Source: Gemmatimonadota bacterium (GTDB lineage: Bacteria > Gemmatimonadota > Gemmatimonadetes > Gemmatimonadales > Gemmatimonadaceae). Taken from it: DNA of 33,655 nucleotides. Under the pieces are notes generated by a model. That model was not told where the DNA came from, made no database searches, and saw nothing but the letters and a program-made list of their open reading frames with translations. Location: the NCBI GenBank assembly GCA_025358315.1, contig JANYKA010000006.1, positions 1 to 33,655 of the forward strand. The letters run 5' to 3'. The translations under genes were made by a program, and so were the position numbers. This document shows positions 1-6,633 of this stretch, in pieces; the stretch's first letter is position 1, and every line of letters starts with the position of its first letter.

Positions 1-70
1 CGTGGAATTCGACGTGGTGCAGGGCCAGAAGGGTCCGGCTGCAGAGAACGTCACCAAGCTCGGCCATTAA
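1..70 (+). CDS. Cold-shock protein, C-terminal end only
   Basis: The window opens inside a reading frame (phase starts at base 2) whose last 22 residues include VEFDVVQGQKGPAAENV, closing with a TAA at 68-70. This matches the last beta strand of CspA-type cold-shock domains, where a segment of the form V-F-V--G-KGP-A-NV follows the RNA-binding strands. Such proteins are about 65-70 residues long and act as single-stranded RNA or DNA chaperones in the cytoplasm. The RNP motifs lie outside the window, so the assignment rests on the C-terminal strand alone. The gene is followed after 45 bp by a small gene of unknown function. Confidence 0.82.
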   Translation, partial: VEFDVVQGQKGPAAENVTKLGH

Positions 71-115
71 TTACGGCGCATCGGCCGCGCCCCCGCGACA
101 TTTACGAGAGAGTCC

Positions 116-421
116 ATGATTCAGGGCTTCACGTTTGAGAACAACGGCAGGACATACGTTTGCACCGTCGAAGAACGTACGGCGGTGCCAGCAGGGATGT
201 TCTGGTGGTTTGCGGTGACCAACGATCAGCAGCGTTATTCGGCGTTCGAAGCGATTTCGAGCGACACGCAGAAATCAGTAAAGGCCCGGATTGTGGCCTT
301 TTATGAGAACCTGCTCCGGGTTCGTGCTGAACCGGTGGTCCCGCGTAACCATTTCTCGCGCGGCCGTCCACCTGCCGCAGCAAAAGCAGCTGCTGCGGCG
401 GTCGAGAACGACGAGGACTAA
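116..421 (+). CDS. Small conserved-looking protein of unknown function, 101 aa
   Basis: I do not recognise a named family. The start ATG at 116 has a purine-rich GAGAG (106-110) at usable ribosome-binding distance. The first 70 residues look like a compact alpha/beta domain with aromatic-rich strands (FTFENNGRTYVC, then FWWFAVT) and a helix ending ARIVAFYENLL. The tail from about residue 75 is basic and alanine-rich (RGRPPAAAKAAAAA) and ends in ENDED, so it is probably disordered. The same-strand position 45 bp behind a cold-shock gene and the terminator directly behind it suggest the two share a transcript. A nucleic-acid-associated role would fit the basic tail but is only inference. Confidence 0.72.
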   Translation: MIQGFTFENNGRTYVCTVEERTAVPAGMFWWFAVTNDQQRYSAFEAISSDTQKSVKARIVAFYENLLRVRAEPVVPRNHFSRGRPPAAAKAAAAAVENDED

Positions 422-442
422 ACTCCTCGCTCGATGGAACAT

Positions 443-478
443 CAACGCTCTGCCTTCACCGGCGGGGCGTTGTTGTTT
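443..478 (+). terminator. Intrinsic terminator after the cold-shock/small-protein pair
   Basis: A 12-bp stem forms between 443-454 and 461-472 (two G-U pairs, no mismatch) with a 6-nt loop at 455-460, and a T-rich TTGTTT follows at 473-478. It lies 21 bp behind the stop of the 101-aa gene and before the next start at 494, so it ends the upstream transcript. Confidence 0.85.
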
Positions 479-493
479 AACGCATATTGAGTC

Positions 494-1462
494 ATGCCTC
501 TTCCATTAAACGCTGCCCGCCGCCCGCTCCGTACGGATTCAAAGAACGCTGCCCGCCGCCCGCTCCGTACGATCGCGCTGATCGTGTGTATGAGCTCGCT
601 CTTTCCCGCGCTTTCATTCGCCCAGTCCCCCCGCACAAAAATCGTAATGCTGGGCACCGGCACGCCGATCCCCGATCCCGATCGCACTGGCCCCGCCACC
701 GCGATCGTCGTCGACAGCGTCGCCTATTTATTTGACGCCGGCACCGGAATCGTCCGTCGCGCCGAGGCTGCATTCCGCACCGGAATCCCCGCGCTAAAAA
801 CCATGAAGCTCGGCAGGGTGTTTCTCACGCATCTGCATTCCGACCATACGCTCGGCCTCGCGGATCTGATCTTCACGCCGTGGATCGCCGGGCGCGTTGC
901 CCCAATGGACATATTCGGACCGCCCGGCACGAAGCGATTGGTCAACGGAATTCTCGATGGCAACGTCGAAGATATTCAGGAGCGACTGCAGAGTTCCGGC
1001 GGGCCGGCGGCGAATGGCTGGAACGCGAATGTACACGAGATCGTCGAAGGAATTGTATACAAAGACGAGCGCATCACGGTGCGGGCGTTTGCCGTGCCGC
1101 ACAGCCAATGGAAATTCGCCTTCGGTTATCGTATTGACACACCGGACCGGAGCATCGTGCTGAGCGGCGACGATCGCGCGAACGACGCTATTGCCCGAGA
1201 GTGCAACGGATGCGACGTGCTGATTCACGAGGTGTATTCAGACGCCGGTTTTGCCACGATTCCCGTCATTCGCCAGGCGTATCATGCCCAAGCGCATACC
1301 TCGGCAACGCAACTCGGCGGAATGGCGACCGCCGCGCATCCGGGGCTCCTGATTTTGTATCACCAAATATTCTTTGGCGCGACAGACGAGCAACTACTGT
1401 CCGAGGTCCGTTCCAAATTCAATGGGCGGGTAGTATCCGCTAAAGATTTAATGGTATTCTAG
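494..1462 (+). CDS. Secreted metallo-beta-lactamase-fold hydrolase (RNase Z/arylsulfatase-like subgroup)
   Basis: This 322-aa protein has the MBL zinc motif HLHSDH at residues 113-118, preceded by the strand and glycine turn LGTGTPIPDPDR and the FDAGTG segment typical of RNase Z-like and AtsA-like enzymes. Later metal-site segments are visible as SGDDR and LILYHQIFFG. The family hydrolyses esters or phosphodiesters with a di-zinc centre. The substrate cannot be read from sequence. The N-terminus is a signal peptide with a positively charged n-region, a hydrophobic core (IALIVCMSSLFPALSFA) and likely cleavage near AQS, so the enzyme is probably periplasmic or outer-membrane-facing and not the cytoplasmic tRNA-processing RNase Z. 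The n-region holds a duplicated 12-residue block containing RRPLRT twice. The ribosome-binding site before ATG 494 is weak. Confidence 0.85.
   Translation: MPLPLNAARRPLRTDSKNAARRPLRTIALIVCMSSLFPALSFAQSPRTKIVMLGTGTPIPDPDRTGPATAIVVDSVAYLFDAGTGIVRRAEAAFRTGIPALKTMKLGRVFLTHLHSDHTLGLADLIFTPWIAGRVAPMDIFGPPGTKRLVNGILDGNVEDIQERLQSSGGPAANGWNANVHEIVEGIVYKDERITVRAFAVPHSQWKFAFGYRIDTPDRSIVLSGDDRANDAIARECNGCDVLIHEVYSDAGFATIPVIRQAYHAQAHTSATQLGGMATAAHPGLLILYHQIFFGATDEQLLSEVRSKFNGRVVSAKDLMVF
509..571 (+). repeat. Tandem 36-bp in-frame duplication in the signal-peptide coding region
   Basis: Two identical 27-bp copies (509-535 and 545-571) are spaced 36 bp apart, exactly 12 codons. They encode NAARRPLRT twice, separated by DSK. 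The duplication lies in the charged n-region of the MBL-fold hydrolase signal peptide and keeps the frame open. Confidence 0.9.
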
Positions 1463-1543
1463 ACGATTGTGATTTGATGCGCCCGGGCCGACCGGCAGTG
1501 GGCGCTCTGTCCGAACTCATCATATACTTAGAACGGGGCACTT

Positions 1544-2335
1544 GTGAATTCTCCCGAATCCGTCATGCCAATGCCAACCATCCTGATGTTCGGAATTGCG
1601 ATTGTCGTCATACTCCTCTCCCGCTCCCTGCGGGTCGTCAAGGAATACGATCGCGGCGTCATTTTCTTTCTGGGCAAGTTCACAGGTGTGCGCGGCCCCG
1701 GGCTGATTATCCTCATCCCGATCCTTGAACAGATGACGCGGGTGACGTTGCGAACGATCACGATGAATATCCCGGCGCAGAAGATCATCACCAAAGACAA
1801 CGTCTCTATCGACATCGCGGCGGTGGCGTACTACCACATCGTCGACCCTGAGAAGTCGGTCATCGCCATCGAAAATGTGGATTCGGCGATTAACCAAATC
1901 AGCCAGACGACGGTGCGCAATGTCGTGGGGCAGTTCAGCCTCGATCAACTCCTGTCACAGACGCTGGATATCAACGCAAAAATCAAGGATGTGATTGACG
2001 GGCATACAGAATCGTGGGGCGCCCAGGTCACGGCTGTCGAAATCAAGGACATCACGCTGCCGGAGAATATGCAGCGTGCGATGGCTAAAGAAGCGGAAGC
2101 CGAGCGCGAACGGCGTGCGAAGATTGTCGCGGCCGAAGGCGAGTTTCAGGCGGCGGTCAAACTTGGTGAAGCGGCGGATATCATTTCGCAGCATCCCGTG
2201 GCGCTGCAGTTACGCACACTGCAGACGATGGCCGAGATCAGCGTGGAGAAGAATTCTACGATCATCTTCCCGGCGCAGTTCATGACCACCGTTCAGGAAG
2301 CGATGAAGATGATCCGCGGCGACGGGCCGGCCTGA
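1544..2335 (+). CDS. Slipin family protein (SPFH/band 7)
   Basis: A 263-aa protein with one N-terminal membrane segment (about residues 10-27, LMFGIAIVVILLS) followed by an SPFH domain: EYDRGVIFFLGKF, the RGPGLIILIPILE turn, then TKDNVSIDIAAVAYYHI. Residues about 180-215 (AKEAEAERERRAKIVAAEGE) form the charged helix that drives oligomerisation in stomatin relatives. Length and order match bacterial slipins, which are usually 250-270 aa and form membrane-anchored multimers, often paired with an NfeD-type protein. No NfeD is present next door. The frame can start at GTG 1544 or ATG 1565. The ATG would place the membrane segment almost at the N-terminus, and neither start has a strong ribosome-binding site. 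The AT-rich TATACT at 1523-1528 could be a -10 element, but I see no convincing -35. Confidence 0.9.
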   Translation: MNSPESVMPMPTILMFGIAIVVILLSRSLRVVKEYDRGVIFFLGKFTGVRGPGLIILIPILEQMTRVTLRTITMNIPAQKIITKDNVSIDIAAVAYYHIVDPEKSVIAIENVDSAINQISQTTVRNVVGQFSLDQLLSQTLDINAKIKDVIDGHTESWGAQVTAVEIKDITLPENMQRAMAKEAEAERERRAKIVAAEGEFQAAVKLGEAADIISQHPVALQLRTLQTMAEISVEKNSTIIFPAQFMTTVQEAMKMIRGDGPA

Positions 2336-2345
2336 TCGCCGGCCC
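2324..2345 (+). terminator. GC-rich hairpin overlapping the slipin stop codon
   Basis: A perfect 8-bp stem (2324-2331 with 2338-2345) and a 6-nt loop span the TGA at 2333-2335. There is no T tract behind it, so it is either a weak terminator or a 3'-end-protecting hairpin that isolates the slipin message from the riboswitch leader. Confidence 0.45.
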
Positions 2346-2381
2346 ACTACCCAATCCGACCATTACCAACTAACTATTCAT

Positions 2382-2482
2382 CGACAGCCGCCAGGGGTAC
2401 TCCGTTGCGATATGCGCCGGGGTTGAGAAAGTCTCTTGGAACCTGATCCGGTTTACACCGGCGTAGGGAGTGCGGCGTGTCG
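2382..2482 (+). promoter_or_regulatory. TPP (thiamine pyrophosphate) riboswitch aptamer
   Basis: The THI-box consensus is readable in order: AGGGGTAC (2393-2400), TTGAGAAA (2423-2430, canonical CTGAGA), ACCTGATCCGG (2441-2451) and CCGGCGTAGGGA (2458-2469). The closing helix P1 pairs 2387-2391 with 2472-2476. It can be extended by five more pairs (2382-2386 with 2478-2482, G2477 bulged). P2 can pair 2393-2397 with the CTCTT before GGAACC, using wobbles. The aptamer binds TPP, and in bacteria it normally turns off genes for thiamine synthesis or uptake when TPP is plentiful. Here it precedes a TonB-dependent receptor by about 115 nt. Confidence 0.95.
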
Positions 2483-2510
2483 CGTGAGCCGCATGTCTTT
2501 CACGCGCCAC
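2477..2510 (+). promoter_or_regulatory. Predicted antiterminator of the TPP riboswitch
   Basis: Bases 2481-2487 pair perfectly with 2500-2506. Three more pairs (2477-2479 with 2508-2510) follow one mismatch. This helix uses the 5' half of the terminator stem and overlaps the extended P1 strand (2478-2482), so it is mutually exclusive with both. This is the arrangement expected when ligand-stabilised P1 releases the terminator. Confidence 0.6.
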
Positions 2511-2535
2511 CCGCTCGTCTGGGTGGCGCGTTTTT
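2502..2535 (+). terminator. Intrinsic terminator forming the riboswitch expression platform
   Basis: A perfect 11-bp stem (2502-2512 with 2521-2531) with an 8-nt loop runs directly into TTTTT at 2531-2535. It lies between the TPP aptamer and the receptor start, so it acts as a conditional transcription attenuator and not as the end of a gene. Confidence 0.9.
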
Positions 2536-2597
2536 ATTGCGCTACTCTCTCGAGCGCACTCCGGATCGTCATTACTCCCATTCGGAGCGACCCGGCA

Positions 2598-4667
2598 ATG
2601 CAACACAACATCACCGCAGTCCGCAGGGCAGTCCTCATACTCGTCATCGGTCCGGTGCTCCTCGCCGCGCAAGCCAAAGTGCCGGGTGATTCTGTGCGTC
2701 AAAAACGTGACTCACTCGAAACGGTCATCGTCCGCGCCGTGCGCGGCACACTCGCTGCGCCCGCCGCGCAGACCACCGTCACACGCGCCGATATCGCCAA
2801 GAGTTTCGCCGGCCAGGACGCGCCACTCTTTCTCAACTCAACGCCGTCCGTCACCACATACTCCGAGGCCGGTGGTTTTTCGGGGTATAGTTATCTGCGC
2901 CTCCGCGGCGTCGATCAAACACATCTCAATATCACGGTGGACGGTGTGCCGCTTAACGATCCCGAAGATCAGGTACTCTACTTCTCGAACGTCCCTGACT
3001 TTCTCAATAGCATTCAGTCGGTGCAGATCCAGCGTGGAGTCGGGTCCAGCACTTTCGGCACCACCTCGTATGCCGGCTCACTCAACTTCCAGTCGATTCC
3101 GCTCGCGACGACGCCCCGCGGCGGCAGGCTTGATCTCACCGGCGGCTCATTCAACACCGCTCGGGCCAGTGCGCAATACTCCACTGGCGTCCTCGACGGC
3201 GGGTGGGCTGGGTACGCGCGCATCAGCAAGCAACACACGGACGGCTACCGCCACCACTCGGGCAACGATGCGCAGTCGGCATTTGTGAGTGGCGGATGGT
3301 TTGGCGCGGCCGATGCACTCAAGTTCACCGGTATGGCGGGCGTTTCCGGTACGCGCGAAGCGTACGAGGGCTCGTCTGAAGCCGAACTCGCTGCGGACCG
3401 GCGCACCAACGAACTCAGCGACCACGAGGGCGATCGCTTCCATCAGGAAATGGCCAGCCTGCAGTACACGCACGCGTCCAGCGACAACGTGCATGTCAGC
3501 ACCACCGCATACCGCAACTCCGCCGCTGGCGCATACGACGTGGACTTCGGCGACGGCACGATTGGCAACTATTTCCTCGCCCACGTCTGGTACGGACTGC
3601 TCTCCACCGTGGATATCCGCGTCGGTGATCTGAGCGCGGCGTTCGGCGCTCACGTGAGCGATTACCATCGCGAACACGCGTTGGCGATGCGGCCCAATCT
3701 CACCGACCGCGAATACACCAACGTCGGATTTAAACAGGAACAGAGTGCGTTCGGAAAGCTGGCGCTCGATCGCGGCGCTTTCCGTTTCTCTGCGGATCTC
3801 CAGTTTCGCCGTGCCGCGTTTCGCTATCAGCCCTCCTTCAGCGCCGGCATCACCGGCTTCGAGACTAGCTGGACATTTATCAATCCGAAAATCGGCATGA
3901 CTTGGCACGGCGCGGGGCAGGCCGCGCCGCTGACGATCTTCGCGTCCGTTGGCAGCACCAACCGCGAGCCGGCCCGCAACGATCTCTTCGCCGGTGCCGA
4001 TGACATCGATAAATCCACTGTCGCTTCGGTACTTCCGCTGAGTCAGGTAAAGCCCGAGCAACTCCTCGACGCCGAAGTCGGCGCCGCATGGACAATGGGG
4101 TCATTCTCGGTCGCTGCCAATCTTTTTGATATGGAGTTCCACAATGAGATCGCGGCGATCGGAGCGCTCAGTCTGACCGGCAGTCCGTTGCGAAAAAATG
4201 TGGATCGCAGTTATCGACGCGGCCTGGAACTGGAAGGGGAGTGGCACCCATCCCCGCGGTGGAAAGCATCGGCCAACCTCACCATCATGAGGGCAACTAT
4301 CAGCACGTATCACGATGATCGCGCGAACGCCACCTACCATAACGTCGAGCCGCTACTGACGCCTCCGGTCATTTCGAGCCAATTGGTCGAGTATACGATT
4401 TCCAGTGAATGGTCGCTCAGGGCCAACGGAAAATTTGTCGACCGCACACACCTCGCGAATGACGGCAACCCGTCACTGACCACTCCGAGCTACTATATGG
4501 CGGATGCCGGGCTCACTTGGCGTCGCGGAGCGACCGAGCTCCGGGTCCAAGTCTATAACGTGTTGAATTCCAATGCATACTCTAGTGGTTACGCGTCGGG
4601 CGGCGTGCGTTACTTTTATCCCATCGCCACCCGTAATTTCTTGATCTCCACTCGCGTCGCCTTCTAA
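2598..4667 (+). CDS. TonB-dependent outer-membrane receptor under TPP-riboswitch control
   Basis: A 689-aa outer-membrane gated barrel. A signal peptide (residues 1-25, core AVLILVIGPVLLAAQA) is followed by a short TonB-box-like stretch ETVIVRA (41-47). The plug domain spans about 57-170, with LRLRGVDQTHLNITVDGVPLN and the VQIQRGVGSSTFGTTSYAGS region. The beta barrel runs to a C-terminal aromatic strand ending in F. There is no N-terminal carboxypeptidase-like domain. The frame stays open upstream into the riboswitch, but ATG 2598 is the right start: it begins a signal peptide, has GGAG at 2584-2587, and sits behind the terminator. The TPP riboswitch implies uptake of thiamine or a precursor, as proposed for riboswitch-linked receptors in other diderms. 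The substrate is inferred from regulation, not from barrel sequence. The M28 peptidase gene begins 14 nt downstream. Confidence 0.93.
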   Translation: MQHNITAVRRAVLILVIGPVLLAAQAKVPGDSVRQKRDSLETVIVRAVRGTLAAPAAQTTVTRADIAKSFAGQDAPLFLNSTPSVTTYSEAGGFSGYSYLRLRGVDQTHLNITVDGVPLNDPEDQVLYFSNVPDFLNSIQSVQIQRGVGSSTFGTTSYAGSLNFQSIPLATTPRGGRLDLTGGSFNTARASAQYSTGVLDGGWAGYARISKQHTDGYRHHSGNDAQSAFVSGGWFGAADALKFTGMAGVSGTREAYEGSSEAELAADRRTNELSDHEGDRFHQEMASLQYTHASSDNVHVSTTAYRNSAAGAYDVDFGDGTIGNYFLAHVWYGLLSTVDIRVGDLSAAFGAHVSDYHREHALAMRPNLTDREYTNVGFKQEQSAFGKLALDRGAFRFSADLQFRRAAFRYQPSFSAGITGFETSWTFINPKIGMTWHGAGQAAPLTIFASVGSTNREPARNDLFAGADDIDKSTVASVLPLSQVKPEQLLDAEVGAAWTMGSFSVAANLFDMEFHNEIAAIGALSLTGSPLRKNVDRSYRRGLELEGEWHPSPRWKASANLTIMRATISTYHDDRANATYHNVEPLLTPPVISSQLVEYTISSEWSLRANGKFVDRTHLANDGNPSLTTPSYYMADAGLTWRRGATELRVQVYNVLNSNAYSSGYASGGVRYFYPIATRNFLISTRVAF

Positions 4668-4681
4668 CCACCCCTCCGTCG

Positions 4682-6058
4682 ATGAATACGCGCACTTGCC
4701 TTCGCGTTGCCCTCGTTCTTACCTTCGCACCGACCGTGGTCAGCGCCCAATCGGATGGTCCGGTCGCCCGTCAGTACAAGACGGTGGCCGATCGCATCAT
4801 TGACGGCGCGGTCGCCGACAGCGGCGTCGCGTGGAACACCCTCGCGCGTTTCACCGACTATTCCGGCAGCCGGATCAGCGGATCGGCCGCACTGGAACGC
4901 GGCATCGATTGGTTGCTCGCCGAGATGAAGAAAGACGGCTTGGATAATGTGCACAGCGAGCCGGCGATGGTTCCGCATTGGGTGCGCGGCGCAGAGTCGG
5001 CAACGTTGATCACGCCGCGCCTGTCCAAGCTCCCGATGCTCGGACTCGGTGGTAGTGTCGGTACGCCCAGGGGCGGGATCCTCGCCGAGGTGCTGGTGGT
5101 GAATAGTTTCGACGACCTGAAAGCGCATGCGGCCGCGGCGAAGGGCAAGATCGTACTGTTCGATGTTCCGTTCACCACCTACGGCGCCACCGTGCGCTAT
5201 CGCGGCACGGGTGCGGTCGAAGCCGCGAAAGTCGGCGCCGTGGCGATGCTAATGCGTTCGGTCACACCGTACTCGATGCGCACGCCACACACGGGAGCCA
5301 TGAACTACGACTCGACGGTGAAGAAGATCCCGAATGCGGCGATCACCGTTGAAGACGCGATGATGCTCCACCGGATGCAGGGACGCGGCGAGAAAATTGT
5401 CGTGAAACTGGAAATGAGTGCGGAGACGCTTCCGGACGCGCCGAGCCGCAATGTGGTCGGCGAGCTGCGCGGCAGTGAGAAGCCGGACGAAGTCGTCGTG
5501 TTCGGCGGCCACATCGACTCGTGGGATGTTGGTCAGGGTGCGATGGACGACGGGGGTGGTGTGGTCGTCGCGTGGGAAGCGATTCGCCTGATGAAAAAGC
5601 TGGGGCTTACGCCGAAGCGCACGATCCGCGTGGTGGGCTGGGTGGACGAGGAACACGGCAGCCGCGGCGCCGACGCCTATCGCGATGCGCATAGGGCCGA
5701 GGCAGATAACCATGCGCTGGTGATTGAATCTGATGGCGGAGTATTCAATCCGGAGAGCTATGGGTTCTCGGGTTCAGACTCCGCCCGGGCCATTATCACA
5801 CAAATCGCCGCGCTAGCCGCGCGCACGGGAATCAAGAGCGTCGCCGCCTCCGGAGGGGGAGCTGATATCGGCCCGATGATGGCACTGGGTGTGCCGGGCG
5901 TGGGCTTTGAGGTCGAGCGATCGCGCTATTTTTGGTTTCATCACACCGACGCCGATACCGTGGACAAGCTCGATCCGGTGGAAATGCAGCGCTGCGTAGC
6001 GGCGATGGCCCTCCTAGCGTATATCGTGGCCGATCTGCCGAATAAGTTGCCGCGGTAA
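4682..6058 (+). CDS. Secreted M28-family metallopeptidase (carboxypeptidase Q-like)
   Basis: A 458-aa protein with a signal peptide ending VVSAQS and a protease-associated-type domain before the catalytic domain. Di-zinc ligands of the M28 family are visible: H277 and D279 (GGHIDSWD), D289/D290 (GAMDDGGG), catalytic E323/E324 (WVDEEHG), D351 (ESDGG) and H420/H421 (FHHTDADT). The layout resembles plasma glutamate carboxypeptidase/carboxypeptidase Q, which removes residues from small peptides. The location is probably periplasmic or extracellular. It starts only 14 nt behind the TonB receptor on the same strand with no terminator between, so it is probably co-transcribed and therefore also subject to the TPP riboswitch. 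A thiamine-related job is possible but not shown by its sequence. The substrate is unknown. Confidence 0.9.
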   Translation: MNTRTCLRVALVLTFAPTVVSAQSDGPVARQYKTVADRIIDGAVADSGVAWNTLARFTDYSGSRISGSAALERGIDWLLAEMKKDGLDNVHSEPAMVPHWVRGAESATLITPRLSKLPMLGLGGSVGTPRGGILAEVLVVNSFDDLKAHAAAAKGKIVLFDVPFTTYGATVRYRGTGAVEAAKVGAVAMLMRSVTPYSMRTPHTGAMNYDSTVKKIPNAAITVEDAMMLHRMQGRGEKIVVKLEMSAETLPDAPSRNVVGELRGSEKPDEVVVFGGHIDSWDVGQGAMDDGGGVVVAWEAIRLMKKLGLTPKRTIRVVGWVDEEHGSRGADAYRDAHRAEADNHALVIESDGGVFNPESYGFSGSDSARAIITQIAALAARTGIKSVAASGGGADIGPMMALGVPGVGFEVERSRYFWFHHTDADTVDKLDPVEMQRCVAAMALLAYIVADLPNKLPR

Positions 6059-6076
6059 TAGTTGTCGTTGCAACTA
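6059..6076 (+). promoter_or_regulatory. Operator-like palindrome upstream of the MarR gene
   Basis: TAGTTG (6059-6064) and CAACTA (6071-6076) form a perfect 6-bp inverted repeat with a 6-nt spacer, and GTTGCAAC (6067-6074) is itself palindromic. It sits 20 bp before the MarR start codon. TAGTTG/CAACTA half-sites are typical of MarR-family operators, so autoregulation is likely. This is inference from pattern and position. Confidence 0.5.
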
Positions 6077-6096
6077 TCTCGGGGTTAGCATTGTAC

Positions 6097-6633
6097 ATGG
6101 TAACTAACTCCAAACTCGCCGAAGAAATTCGGCAAACCCGGCCATTTCGAAACGCCGCTGTAGAAGCAACACTGGGCATCTTACGTACGGCCACGCAGAT
6201 CAGGCGGGCATTCGCGCAGGTGGTTGCGCCGTCTGGTATTACTCCAGCCCAGTACAACGTGTTGCGGATTCTCCGCGGTGCCGGCGTGACAGGGATTCCA
6301 ACCCTCGTCGTGCGCGACCGATTGCTCGAGGAGGCGCCCGGCATCACGCGGTTGCTCGACAAGCTGGAGGTGGCCGGCCTCGTGCGCCGCGAGCGCGCCA
6401 CTCCAGACCGCCGGCAGGTGATGTGCTTTATCACCCCGAAAGGGTTGGCCCTCTTGAAAAAACTTGATCCGGTGATCGGGACGGTCGAAGAGCGTTGTGG
6501 ACTGGCCCTCTCAGTATCAGAGCTGCGCGTCATGATTGATCTGCTCGATCGGGTTCGCGAAGGAATCCAGAGGTCGGGAAAGACGGAAAAACGGGGAAAA
6601 GGACCGCTCGTCCGGAAGAGCGCCGGCGCGTGA
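6097..6633 (+). CDS. MarR-family transcriptional regulator
   Basis: A 178-aa protein with a winged helix-turn-helix of the MarR type: ITPAQYNVLRILRGAG, the recognition-helix region APGITRLLDKLEVAGLVRRE, and the wing RATPDRRQVMCFITPKG. The C-terminal helix ends in a basic tail (KTEKRGKGPLVRKSAGA). A TTG at 6091 could be used, but ATG 6097 is preferred because it is a stronger codon. MarR proteins are dimeric repressors released by small ligands or oxidation. I see only one cysteine near the C-terminal dimer region (EERCGLAL) and no OhrR-type pair. The gene overlaps the next by GTGA (6630-6633), so the downstream protein is translationally coupled and may be under the same control. The palindrome at 6059-6076 is the likely operator. 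Confidence 0.9.
   Translation: MVTNSKLAEEIRQTRPFRNAAVEATLGILRTATQIRRAFAQVVAPSGITPAQYNVLRILRGAGVTGIPTLVVRDRLLEEAPGITRLLDKLEVAGLVRRERATPDRRQVMCFITPKGLALLKKLDPVIGTVEERCGLALSVSELRVMIDLLDRVREGIQRSGKTEKRGKGPLVRKSAGA

Noticed and set aside
2436-2597. In-frame upstream extension of the TonB receptor gene starting at 2436
   Set aside because: It lies inside the TPP aptamer and the terminator. The signal peptide and ribosome-binding site place the true start at 2598.
3147-4061. 304-codon open frame on the minus strand
   Set aside because: Fully antisense to the TonB receptor; composition is the low-complexity mix typical of a GC-rich shadow frame and no domain is recognisable.
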